Below are positions 10,881 to 21,891 of a DNA stretch of 64,000 nucleotides, piece by piece. The first letter of the stretch is position 1. Each line of letters begins with the position of its first letter. The stretch is from Topomyia yanbarensis (lineage: Eukaryota; Arthropoda; Insecta; Diptera; Culicidae). The position numbers and the translations under genes were made by a program. The notes beneath the pieces are model-generated. The model worked only from the letters and a program-made list of their open reading frames with translations, was not told where the DNA came from and made no database searches. The stretch covers positions 30,171,997 through 30,235,996 of the forward strand of contig NC_080670.1 in assembly GCF_030247195.1 (NCBI RefSeq). The letters run 5' to 3'.

Positions 10881-11696
10881 TGGATGCGTGTATCGCAGCT
10901 AGTTTGGCATTGGTATGTGAATCGGATTTGTTTACATATCGCTCCCCAATCGGCCCCACCTATACCTCTATGCTGGACGCGATCGAGAGAGTGTCGAATG
11001 TGAACCTGTTGTTGGTCGGCGTAGGATGGTGCGGTGCACAGTGGTGCAGCTTAGGTAAAAATATAGATTTTCTAAATATTATTGATGGCATTTAAAACTG
11101 GACTCCATAAAAGTGCGATTTTTCTTATAAAAGTGCGCTTTTACATTGAATCGTTTTCATGTATGAGGCGCACTTATTCCTCGTTGGATAATACATAAGT
11201 GCGTAATAGACACCAAGCCAATTCAATGTAAAAGCGCAGTTTTATTTACGTTTCCGCACGTTTAGTCGCACTTATTATGTGCGCAATGCGCTATATATTT
11301 TCCAGATTTTTTTTGCACTAGGAAAAAAAGGAAATATGAATTCAAAGAAAATTATGAAAAGATTAGAAATGTATTAAATAATGACGATTTAAAAAAGTCG
11401 AATGGAAAATTTAAAAATGAAAGTAGACAGAATAAAAATTTAACGATTCGGCACGATAATTGCTGATTGAAACCATTTTGAAATCAAATATGGAGGCTTC
11501 CAATAACCACAAAACATTAGACTCCGTCAACAACATAGACTTTTCTACGGCTTATGTACGTACACGTAACATGACACAAATAATACATCATTAGCTAGTG
11601 GAAAATAAACAAAGACGGCAAAAGCGAATAAGATTGTTTTCAACCAAGAAACTGCATTTGTGTTCGTGAGATTGGTCGACAAGAACTAGATGGGTG
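10881..11696. mobile_element. AT-rich spacer containing a small foldback (11129-11238)
   Basis: Arms around AAAAGTGCGCTTTTACATTG at 11129-11150 are inverted at 11222-11243. Several further AAGTGCG/CGCACTT words lie between 11105 and 11285, so a MITE of roughly 180 bp is likely. At 11470-11515 there is one diverged monomer resembling the ~118 bp satellite found at 16.5-18.1 kb (ATTTTGAAATCAAA, then GGCTTCC and CCACAAAACA). Confidence 0.45.
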
Positions 11697-14001
11697 TCGC
11701 GAAATCTCGATTTCCAGTACGAAATTCTGCGCGAAATTCAGTGCGAAATTCCGCACGAAATTTCGTGCGAAATTCTACGCGAAATTTCGTGCGAAATTCT
11801 GTGCGAAATTTCATGCGAAATTCTGTGCGAAATTCCGTGCAAAATTCCGTGCAAAATTCCGTGCCAAATTCCGGGCGAAATTCCGTGTGAAATCTCGCGC
11901 GAAATTTCGCGCGGAATATATTCCGAGAGAAATTCCATGTGAATTTTCGTGCGAAATTCCGTGCGAAATTCCGTTCAAAATTCCGTGCATAATTCCGTGC
12001 CAAATTCCGGGCGAAATTCCGTGTAAAATCTCGCGCGAAATTCCGTGCGAAATTTCGCGCGGAATTTCGCACGAAATTTCGCACGAAATTTCGCACGGAA
12101 TTTCGCGCGGAATTTCGCACGGAATTTCGCACGAAATTTCGCACGAAATTTCGCACGGAATTTCGCACGGAATTTCGCACGGAATTTCACGCGAAATTTC
12201 GCGCGGAATTTCACACGGAATTTCACACGGGATTTCGCACGAAATTTTGCACGGAATTTCACACGGAATTTCGCACGGAATTTCACGCGAAATTTCGCAC
12301 GAAATTTCACACGGAATTTCGCACGGAATTTCACGCGAAATTTCACGCGGAATTTCGCGCGGAATTTCACACGGAATTTCACACGGGATTTCGTACGGAA
12401 TTTCGCACGAAATTTCACGCGAAATTTCGCGCGGACTTTCGCACGAAATTTCGCACGGAATTTCGCACGGAATTTCACGCGAAATTTCGCGCGGAATTTC
12501 ACACGGAATTTCACACGGAATTTCGCACGGAATTTCGCACGGAATTTCACGCGAAATTTCGCGCGGAATTTCACACGGGATTTCGCACGGAATTTCGCAC
12601 GGAATTTCGCACGGAATTTCACGCGAAATTTCGCGCGGAATTTCGCGCGGAATTTCGCACGAAATTTCGCACGGAATTTCGCACGGAATTTCACGCGAAA
12701 TTTCGCGCGGAATTTCACACGGGATTTCGCACGGAATTTCGCGCGGAATTTCACGCGAAATTTCGCGCGGACTTTCGCACGAAATTTCACACGGAATTTC
12801 GCACGGAATTTCGCACGGAATTTCGCACGGAATTTCACGCGAAAATTCGCGCGGAATTTCGCACGGAATTTCGCACGAAATTTCGCACGGAATTTTGCAC
12901 GGAATTTCACGCGAAATTTCGCGCGGAATTTCACACGGAATTTCACACGGGATTTCGCACGAAATTTTGCACGGAATTTCACACGGAATTTCACGCGAAA
13001 TTTCGCACGAAATTTCACACGGAATTTCGCACGGAATTTCACGCGAAATTTCACGCGAAATTTCGCGCGGAATTTCACACGGAATTTCACACGGGATTTC
13101 GTACGGAATTTCGCACGGAATTTCACGCGAAATTTCGCGCGGAATTTCACACGGAATTTCACACGGGATTTCGCACGGAATTTCGCACGGAATTTCACGC
13201 GAAATTTCGCGCGGAATTTCGCGCGGAATTTCGCACGGAATTTCGCACGAAATTTCGCACGAAATTTCGCACGGAATTTCGCACGGAATTTCGCACGGAA
13301 TTTCGCACGGAATTTCTCACGGAATTTCACGCGAAATTTCGCGCGGAATTTCACACGGAATTTCACACGGGATTTCGCACGGAATTTCACACGGAATTTC
13401 GCACGGAATTTCACGCGAAATTTCGCACGAAATTTCACACGGAATTTCGCACGGAATTTCACGCGAAATTTCACGCGAAATTTCGCGCGGAATTTCACAC
13501 GGAATTTCACACGGGATTTCGTACGGAATTTCGTACGGAATTTCGCACGGAATTTCACGCGAAATTTCGCGCGGACTTTCGCACGAAATTTCGCACGGAA
13601 TTTCGCACGGAATTTCGCACGGAATTTCGCACGGAATTTCACACGGAATTTCGCACGGAATTTTGCACGGAATTTCACGCGAAATTTCGCGCGGAATTTC
13701 ACACGGAATTTCGCACGGAATTTCGCACGGAATTTCGCGCGGAATTTCACACGGAATTTCGTGCGAAATCCCGTGTGAAATTCCGCGCGAAATTACGCGT
13801 GAAATTCCGTGCGAAATTCCGTGCGAAATTCCATTCGAAATTCCGTGCGAAATTCCGTGCTAAATTCCGTCCGAAATTTTGTGCGAAATTCCGTGGAAAA
13901 TTGCGCAATGAAATTCGGAGTTTGAAATGCTGTGTAAATTCCGCAATTCCGCAAAGAATCGTTCGCACGTATTTTCGTACGAAATTTCACACAGAATTTC
14001 T
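11697..14001. repeat. 12 bp satellite with two orientation switches
   Basis: About 2.3 kb is built from the unit GGAATTTCGCAC or its complement GTGCGAAATTCC. Variation is mostly at two positions, giving GCAC, GCGC, ACAC and ACGC, plus GGAATTTC against GAAATTTC. From 11697 to about 12047 the + strand reads GTGCGAAATTCC. From about 12050 to 13760 it reads the complement. After about 13761 it switches back. The ends (13900-14001) are degenerate. The unit has no stop in any frame and 12 is divisible by three, so frames of 577, 591 and 658 codons arise with no evidence of being genes. A higher-order pattern is marked by recurring ACGGGATTTCG variants. Confidence 0.9.
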
Positions 14002-14700
14002 TTTTAATATGTAGTCTTCGCATATATCAAATTCACGCAACACGAGCGACCTCTGCTATAACATAGCAAAGAAAATACCTTATACCTAATGTATCCATAT
14101 ACCTATTTGACCCCTTTCTACTCTACCATGCCACTTCATGCTATTTTCACTGTTTACAAACAACAATGGCTGTCTAAAACACTACCTATTATTTGGTGTA
14201 AAGTGGTCTACCCGAAAATTAGGTACGACCTTCAATTTGGTTAACCGCCATTATTTAAAACCTACCCAATACGAAATTCACAGCGATGATTTCAAATTAC
14301 GTGTAATCGTCGTTATTTTCCGCGCGAAATTCCGTGTGAAATTGCACGCGTAATCCTGAGAGAATTTTGCTAGAATGGATTGATTGATATGTCGAGTTAA
14401 CACAATAAAACACGTTCACTTGCAATATTTAATGCATCCATGTATTGAAAACTTTGGGTCGAAAATTTAAAGTTTTTCAGGAAATTACATGCAGTTGAGG
14501 CTAGAGCCTGACTCAGTTCCTAAGTCCGGTAAAAATGGCAATAGAAAAATGCGGCCACCTTTTCCATCTTGGTATAGATGCGACAATGAACGGGATCGAT
14601 GAAAAGTGGTAAATGCAATTGTCATTGCAGCTCACGGAAAATTGTTGTTTCCGAATCAGGATCCTTACTGACACAGTTAACCTCACTTTTCTTGACAGTT
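14002..14700. other. Unassigned AT-rich sequence with an isolated satellite fragment
   Basis: Two or three units of the 12 bp satellite (GCGCGAAATTCCGTGTGAAA) sit alone at about 14319-14351. Nothing else was recognised. Confidence 0.4.
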
Positions 14701-14706
14701 CACTAG

Positions 14707-14799
14707 TGCTGTTTACATGGACTCAGTAAATGTTGTGGTCGACTAAATTCGTTTGAAGCAAATCGAAAAGAATTTTTCTAAGTCCATGTAAACAGTACA
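14707..14799. mobile_element. Small foldback MITE
   Basis: TIRs of about 19 bp, GTGCTGTTTACATGGACT at the left and its inverse (one mismatch) at the right, enclose about 55 bp. It is non-coding and lies about 0.55 kb upstream of the MADF gene start. Confidence 0.5.
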
Positions 14800-14983
14800 A
14801 TCAAACCGACAAAAATGAACACTCGAGTTCATTTATGGCATCACCGTCAATACTCGATAGCATTCAATCTCACGTAACTGACAAAGTAAACAATCCACCA
14901 AGCCTTGTCAAACGAAAACTTCATTCGTCGAGACTTCATGATGTCGGCGTCTTATAAAACAATGCCAAACAAAACTAAAATGG

Positions 14984-14990
14984 TATAAAA
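14984..14990 (+). promoter_or_regulatory. TATA-like box upstream of the MADF gene
   Basis: TATAAAA lies 364 bases before the proposed start codon, with a second TATAAAA at 14953. The intervening leader would contain several upstream ATGs (for example at 15084 and 15135), so the transcription start is not settled. Confidence 0.2.
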
Positions 14991-15353
14991 ACCAGCCCGC
15001 TGTCAAGGCAGCCATCTCGTTGCCATGAGAATCAAACCAATAAAATGAAAGTTGTGATTCATTAGCGAAGGGCTATATTTTGTCATGCAGTCTCGAAAGT
15101 GGGCCATCTAAAGGTGAATCTTTATTTCGCAGGATGCAACACACCGTTTGCAATGGTTTGAGATTACCCCGGGTGTCGAGAACAATGGTTCGTTTGGGGC
15201 TTTACAGTCAAAACACCCCATATGTGCAGGTTGCTGCCAAGCTTCGTATGTTGGAAAAAGGGATGCCAAAGCGCTGGTAAAACCGTATTCAAAAACAAAA
15301 TTTCCACCGTTGTGTTTAGTTTCGTGTTTGTTTAATATTTTTTATTTTGTGTA

Positions 15354-18300
15354 ATGGATTTGTTCGATTTCTACGACATGGTCCAACATGTAGACCTTTC
15401 CAATATAGAAACGAAAACGGTAGTGGTCGAGGTCAGGAATCACCCTTGTCTTTGGGACATAAAACACAAGGACCATAGGAATGCGACGCAACGGGAGCTG
15501 GCGTGGAAGCTCGTCGCGCAATCCCTGGCAATGGAAGGTAGGAACCATACACCGATTTCATTTCATAAATCATAACTCATGAATTTCATAAGTTCGTCTT
15601 ATGGAATTCATGGATATGGCTTAATATTATTATAAGCAAGTTATTGTGAAAATTTGGATTTTATCTTGTGCTCTGTTTTAATTGACTGGGAAAATAATCG
15701 TAAATGATCCTTTTTTATTTATTTATTGTACAATTGTGTAAAATGTTTAATAAATATTTTGCAGAAGCTCGAAAATCTGGCAGTAGAGGCTGTTGATATG
15801 CATTCCAAACAGATTATCATTGCTTCTGGAAGTACCGGGCATCCAATGCCAGAATTTTTGCGCCCTGTTCTAGCGAAATCGTAAACTTCAGTGTACAAGG
15901 TTATGGGAATTGTTCCCAAAAAAATTTTTTTTTGTGGTGCAGAACAAGATTTCTTTCTATAGATAGATTTCTTAACCTTATAAATTTTATTTTTCAAAAT
16001 TCTCATACAATGTTATATTCATTTGTTCTAAATATTGTTTTTCCGATTTTGTAATTATTTATCATTTTTATGTTACTTTTCGGTTTATCTGTTGCCAGTG
16101 ATCACACCTACACGCAGAAAAATTTAGCATATTTAAACCAAAAATATGTGTTATTGAATTCAATCAATTATTGTTTATCACTTTAACCAACAAAATTATT
16201 AACCTCATAATATTTTCAATAATTTTCTTTTATTTTCAATAAAAAAATTATTAGAAAGCAAAACAATAAACTTTTTTATTGAAACAATAAATAAATTTTA
16301 TTGAATTCAATAAATAAATTTGTATCCCAACTAATAATTTTATTTATTGAATTTAATCCATATATTTATTGAACCTACAAATCTTTTTTCTGCATGTACT
16401 AATGAAAAATATTTTAAGCAGTGTTTTATTCGTGTTACACATACCGCCAAATTTCAAACAGAACAGTCGAGCTGATCAAAGCTGGTTTTATAATAGAGCT
16501 CGAAAAATGGAACCGCTTCTCAGCATTGCGATTGATCTGTTTTGAAATCCAAAATTACCACAAAACACTGAAAACCACCATCAATATGGGTGTCATTTGA
16601 AAGGTAGTAATTAGTAGAAGGCGAAAATTGATGTTTGCCGCCATTTTGAAATCAAAGATGGCGCCTTCCGGTTACCACAACACTGATAATCACCATCAAT
16701 ATGGGTGTCATTTGAAAGGTATTGATCAGTAGAAGGCGAAAAATGAAAAAGTGTTTGCCGCCATTTTGAAATCAAAGATGGCGCCTTCCGGTTACCACAA
16801 AACACTGAAAACCACCATCAATATGGGTGTCATTTGAAAGGTAGTAATTAGTAGAAGGCGAAAATTGATGTTTGCCGCCATTTTGAAATCAAAGATGGCG
16901 GCTTCCGGTTACCACAAAACACTGAAAATCACCATCAATATGGGTGTCATTTGAAAGGTATTGATCAGTAGAAAGCGAAAATTGACAATTGGCGCCATTT
17001 TGAAATCCAAGATGGCGGTTTCCAGTTACCACAAAACACAAAACCATCATCAATATGGGTGTCATTTGAAAGGTACTGATCAGTAGAAGGCGAAGATTGA
17101 TTTTGCCGCCATTTTGAAATTCAAGATGGCGCCTTCCGGTTACCACAAAACACTGAAAACCATCATCAATATGGGTGTCATTTGAAACGTTAGTAATCAG
17201 TAGAAGAAAATTGATGTTTTCCGCCTTTTTGAAATTCAAGATGGCGGTTTCCGGTTACCATAACACTGAAAATTACCATCAATATGGGTGTCATTTGAAA
17301 GGTATTGATCAGTAGAAAGCGAAAATTGATGTTTGCCGCTATTTTGAAATCAAAGATGGCGGCTTCCGGTTACCACAAAACACTGAAAATCACCATCAAT
17401 ATGGGTGTCATTTGAAAGGAATTGATCAGTAGAAAGGGAAAATTGATGCTTGCTGCCATTTTGAAATCCAAGATGGCGCCTTCCGGTTACCACAAAACAC
17501 TGACAATCACCATCAATATGGGTGTCATTTGAAAGGTAGTAATTAGTAGAAGGCGAAAATTGATGTTTGCCGCCATTTTGAAATTCAAGATGGCGCCTTT
17601 TGATTACAACACTGAAAGCCACCAATTATATGGGTGTCATTTGGAAGGTATTGATCAGTACAAGGCGAAAATAGATATTTGCCGCCATTTTGAAATCAAA
17701 GATGGCAGCTTCCGGTTACCACAAAACACTGAAAACCACCATCAATATGGGTGTCATTTGAAAGGTATTGATCAGTAGAAGGAGAAATTTGACGATTGGC
17801 GCCATTTTGAAATCCAAGATGGCGGTTTCCGGTTACCACAAAACACTGAAAATCACCATCAATATGGGTGTTATTTGAAAGGTATTGATCAGTAGAAAGC
17901 GAAAATTGACGATTGGCGCCATTTTGAAATCCAAGATGGCGGTGTCCAGTTACCACAAAACACTGAAAGCCGGGTGTCATTTGAAAGGTAGTATTCACTG
18001 GATAACGAATTTTGATTATTGATATCGTTTTGAAATCCAAGATGGCGGCTTCCAATTACCACAAACAGTGAAAAGCAATTGGGCAATAAGTCTTAGTTGC
18101 AACTATGCTTCTGATTGAAGTATTAGTAGAATTATTTAATACAGTGAAGAACCTCCTTGGTCTGCCCCTGATTTTATCTACCCCGAAATTTGTTTGGTTT
18201 TTTACCCAATTTTGTCAGTCTCATATGAAAACATATTTGATGGGCTCTAACAGAGGAACCAAGTCAAATCCGAGTAAATTCTTTCTTGTGTTTTTTCTTA

Positions 18301-20085
18301 AAAACGCAAAACATGCAGAAATAAAAAAAAATCATTTCTCTAAATTTTAGGTGTTTAGGAACAAAAGAAGAATATTTTAGCAACGTCGGTTTATTAAACG
18401 AAGAAAAAAATATATGTTTCGATTTTGTCAATGTCTAGTTAGCCTAAAATACACCAAGGTGCCAATAAAAACGGGTCTTCACTGCATATTCAACGATGTT
18501 TTCGTAACAATTATGTTTCACTTTGAAAAAAGAATTTTTCAAATTTGTAATTCAACTCCACGTTTTGTTGCTTCAAGTAAGTCTAATATTTCTGCATGTC
18601 GATGTCGATTGTGGGATGTCGATTCTTCATACACTTGGAATACCTATTAATTTTAGACATACACTCAGGTTTTTACGCTGTTTTTGCGCGGTATTTTATT
18701 ACGCGGTTTTCATTTACGCGGACTTTTTAATTTACGCGGTTTTCATTTACGTGGCCTGTATCCCCCGCGAAAAAAAAAATCCGGGTGTTCATAGATTTTT
18801 GCAATTAGCGGCGGCATATCGATAATATTTGCTATGTGCCTGATCTGATGTGTAAATTTACAAGAAATGTTAAACTTACAATCACAATTTGACAACAAAA
18901 GGCACATACAGCTCTATTCGATAACAAACCCCAGATATATCTTATGTGTATGTGCAGAAATAGTATGTGGGCACATAAAAGGTATGTTGGCCCCTGGTAA
19001 CATCCCGAATAGAAATGTACAGTAACAAAACCATGATTTTCACTGTGACAGTGCAGTAATTTTACAATAATTTACTGTAAGTTTTATAGTTATGCTACAA
19101 TACAAAAACAATAAACTTTAACGTTTTTACAGTAAATTTCAATGTAAAATAGATGTTTACAGTGAAAAAGTTGGGTGGTTATGTATTTTAACATTAAAAA
19201 AATCAATTTTTCTCCATATATTTTTTTCTCAAAAACAGTAAAATTTAATGTGAATGTATCAGTTTTTTTGCTGAACAGTGAAATTTATTGTTACATGAAA
19301 TTTTATTGTAAATCTACTGTGAGAACTTGGCATCGAACAATGTTGAAACAGTAATAACTATAATATTTATTGTTTTATAATTGGTTGTAGGGTAAATGCA
19401 ATTGTAAAATTCTATCCGGGATTATCATTTCTTCTTCATATAGATTTTAAGTGCGTGAAACAAATAGAATTTACAGTCAGATTTTTTCCAGTGTACAGAG
19501 ATTCAGCGCTGTTAAATAGAATATTTTATCCTCTACACGTAATAATAGTACGTTCCAAAAGCGAACGAAACAAACATATGCGGCTTCCGTGCATCTTTCA
19601 TTTCTGTGCTCATTTGTGCTCATCTTGCCTCATCCTACTCCAAAGCAAACCAATAACTATTGATATACTTTTCATTCATTTTAGAAATGGAGGTAAAAGC
19701 ATGGTGGAGGAAGGCCAAGGACAGCCACCGCTACCACCAGCACAAAACCAACCCATCGAATGTTCCCAACGATTGGATGGACGGATCCATGGATCTGTTA
19801 GGCGAGATGGCAGCTATGAAGAGTTGCCCCTCGTCCAGCCTTCGTGAGGCAGGTACGGCATCGATAGGCGATGTCAGCGGTGCTGGTTGCAGCTACAGCA
19901 ACCGCCTCCCAATGCAGGCCGTAGGTAGCTCGACCAGTGGAGAACCGCTTCGACACGGTCATATCTGGGTCCATCTAGAAAAACTATTCGAGCAGCTGGA
20001 CCTGGATACGATCACTGACTTAAACTACCAGTTCGTCGCCTTGACGTATGATGCCGTCAAATCAAAGCGTAAAGATAAAAGCTAG
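15354..20085 (+). CDS. MADF-domain protein, two exons (15354-15537, 19685-20085)
   Basis: Exon 1 encodes the first two thirds of a MADF (Myb/SANT-like, sequence-specific DNA-binding) domain: the EVRNHPCLWD motif, then HKDH, then RELAWKLVAQSL. It ends at a GTAGGA donor after one base of a codon. Exon 2 follows a TTTTAG acceptor at 19684 and completes the domain with EVKAWWRKAKDSHRYH, exactly where MADF proteins have their third helix. Phases match (184 + 401 nt = 195 codons with stop; 194 aa). The tail is Ser-rich, then has a helical segment, HIWVHLEKLFEQLDLD to AVKSKRK, that resembles the BESS-type protein-interaction ends of MADF factors. Such proteins are usually nuclear transcription regulators or domesticated transposon partners. 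The intron (15538-19684) holds a satellite and two MITEs. Decayed relatives lie at 20.7 and 35.3 kb. The gene is intact by reading frame; expression is unknown. Confidence 0.7.
16111..16397. mobile_element. AT-rich MITE in the MADF intron
   Basis: Ends CACGCAGAAAAATTT and, inverted, CATGCAGAAAAAAGATTT. The interior is built from repeated, partly palindromic words such as TTGAATTCAATAA and AATAATTTTATT. No coding capacity. Confidence 0.5.
16531..18075. repeat. ~118 bp tandem satellite, 13 copies, in the MADF intron
   Basis: The landmark GGGTGTCATTT recurs 13 times at intervals of about 107-121 bp. Each monomer carries GCCGCCATTTTGAAAT, then CAAGATGGCGGCTTCC, then GGTTACCACAAAACACTG. Copies differ by a few substitutions and small indels, and the first and last are diverged. 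The AAGATGGCGGC core and the inverted GCCGCCAT half match the YY1/Pho consensus. Minus-strand frames across it are repeat artefacts. Confidence 0.9.
18105..19000. other. Intronic AT-rich sequence with a short ACGCGG repeat
   Basis: Around 18672-18760, TTACGCGG or a close variant recurs about five times, often as TTACGCGGTTTTCAT. The rest of the stretch shows no gene. Confidence 0.4.
19009..19424. mobile_element. MITE in the MADF intron
   Basis: Ends resembling TCCCG(A/G)ATAGAA..TTACA are inverted at either side of about 415 bp. The interior is rich in ACAGTAA and AATTTTACAGT words, consistent with a decayed non-autonomous element. Confidence 0.4.
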
Positions 20086-20119
20086 TAGATGTTTGTAAAA
20101 ATCCAATTGTGTAAATGTT

Positions 20120-20125
20120 AATAAA
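20120..20125 (+). terminator. Polyadenylation signal of the MADF gene
   Basis: AATAAA lies 35 bases after the stop codon and is followed by GT-rich sequence (TGTGTGTGTAAAAG), a plausible downstream element. Confidence 0.4.
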
Positions 20126-20329
20126 TGTGTGTGTAAAAGTTTATGTAAAACATTTTAAAAAATTTCTCCGAAATCCATCTAATTGATTACTTGTTCTGAA
20201 TAGTTGAGTTGACGTCGTAATGCTCTATTGTCGTTCACGGTCGGTTGTTTTGGTTTGCTTTTTCAGCTTTTGTGCGAAGACCATGTTATAAATATACACA
20301 CGGTTTCTGGGAAATGCGTATCCTCAGGA

Positions 20330-20662
20330 ATTTCATGAAAAATTTCGCACGTAATTTAGCACGAAATTTCGGGCGGAATCTCGCATGGAGTTTTGAGCGG
20401 AATTTCGCACGGAATTTCACGCGAAAATTTCGCATGGAATTTCGCACGGAATTAGACGCGAAATTTCGCACGGAATTTTACACGGAATCTCGCACGAAAT
20501 TTCGCTCGGTATTTCGTAGGGAATTTCGCGCGGAACTTTGCTTGGAATTTCGCACGGAATTTCGCGCGGAACTTTGCATGGAATTTGGCGCGAAGCATCG
20601 CACGAAATTTCGCACGGGATTTGGCGCGAAATTTCGCACAGAATTTCGCACGGAATTCGAAA
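20330..20662 (+). repeat. Degenerate second block of the 12 bp satellite
   Basis: About 330 bp of GGAATTTCGCAC-type units with many substitutions sits between the MADF gene and its pseudogene. It is more diverged than the 11.7-14.0 kb array, so it is older or less homogenised. Open frames over it (20245-20709 and minus-strand frames) are artefacts. Confidence 0.8.
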
Positions 20663-20671
20663 ACATGAATT

Positions 20672-21110
20672 TCATTAATCGAAAGGCCATTAGTGACGAA
20701 ATCTTTTAAAACTATTGTCAAGCAGCCACAGTTAATAAAAAAGAAGCAATTACTAGTAGAGGTTCGAAAGTACCCATGCCTATGGGACCAAAAAAATTAA
20801 AAACTTCAGAAATACGGCTCAACGGATCCATCAATCTGTTAGGAGAGATGGCAGCTATGAAGAGTTGCCCCTCGTCCAGCCTTCGTGAGATAGATACGGC
20901 ATCATCAATAGGTGATGTCAGCGGTGCTAGTTGCAGCTACAGCAACTGCCTCCCAATACAGGCCGTCAGTAGCTCGACCAGTGGTGAACCGCTTCGACAT
21001 GGTCATATCTGGGTCCATTTAGAAAAATTGTTCGAACAGTTGGATCTGGACACGAACACCGATCTGAACTACCAGTTCGTCGTCTTGACGAAAGAATGAG
21101 AGTATCGGTA
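20672..21110 (+). pseudogene. Decayed MADF gene copy 2, internally deleted
   Basis: At 20756-20790 the frame reads EVRKYPCLWDQK, the start of a MADF domain, then meets a stop. The rest of the DNA-binding domain is missing. In another frame the copy resumes from NGSINLLGEMAAMKS through the Ser-rich region to HLEKLFEQLDLD and ends FVVLTKE at 21099. This part is near-identical to exon 2 of the gene at 15354-20085. The upstream flank 20672-20718 (ATTAATCGAAAGGCCATT, then GACGAAATCTTTTAAAACT) recurs at 34113-34158 near copy 3. No intron remains, and the copy cannot encode a full domain. Confidence 0.65.
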
Positions 21111-21642
21111 GAACTGCAGCGAAAATGTGCATATCTCCCAGTCCAAAATTGAAAACACTACTTGTGAACATACTAAACGACTCCTAACTTACGATGTCTC
21201 GTAAGAAAAGAAATTCTGTCTGCCAGTGAGGAATATTGAAACCGAAGCTTGTGTTTAGCCAGCAAGTCAATGCGTGCAATATTCCTCTCTTAGAAGGAAA
21301 ATTGGAGTTAAACCACGTTGTGCATAAAGTATACAAAAACTAATTACTAAGTTGATAATCGATTTTAAGAACATTGTAGAACCTTAATACATGCAGAATG
21401 GCAAAAAGGTTCACGTTTACATAGGAAATTTACCTGTAGTATTTGATTGTTCATCAATGACCTTACTATGCAAAAACAGTGAAGGTCCCCTTGGTGCATT
21501 TTCGGCTAACAAAACGGGGGCTTACATTGTTCCAGAGCTTACTTTGATACGTTTGATTCGTTGCTGCACGTTTACTTCGTGCGATAACACTAGGTTACAA
21601 AATAAAAATAAAAATCTGAACTTTAATATTCGAACACCATTT
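21111..21642. other. Unassigned sequence with inverted flanks near 21222-21300
   Basis: GAGGAATATT near 21227 and its inverse AATATTCCTC near 21278 bound about 60 bp. The part 21145-21205 belongs to the dispersed family seen at 6.1 kb. The frame 21391-21654 has no known domain. Confidence 0.3.
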
Positions 21643-21891
21643 GGTCGGTGTTAAGTCAGACCGGACTAAGTGACAAAATATTGATTTCGAGAAAAACGGG
21701 TTTAAAGTTTGAATCGCAGCATCCTCTACGTTATAATTGGAAATTATTTTTTCCCATAATTCTTGTTTATGGTTACACATTTCGAATCTGGCAAAAGTTG
21801 AATGTAGCTGAAAAAAATTCTCTATCCAGTGTTGTAATTATCTCATTTTTTGATGTTTTGCGACTTAGTCCGGTATGACTTAGCACTGACC
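21643..21891. mobile_element. MITE with ~40 bp TIRs
   Basis: TIRs begin GGTC(G/A)GTG(T/C)TAAGTCA and contain CCGGACTAAGT. Direct ATTT flanks on both sides could be a 4 bp target duplication. The interior shows no transposase. Confidence 0.6.

Noticed and set aside
11686..13863. Open frames of 577-658 codons (ISHGISRE, KFRAKFRV and ARNFARNF repeats)
   Set aside because: A 12 bp stop-free repeat keeps every frame open on both strands; this is a satellite, not a gene.
15765..15884. Possible exon after a TTTTGCAG acceptor in the MADF intron (LENLAVEAVDMHSKQ)
   Set aside because: Joined to exon 1 it gives an early stop and does not continue the MADF domain, whereas 19685 does.
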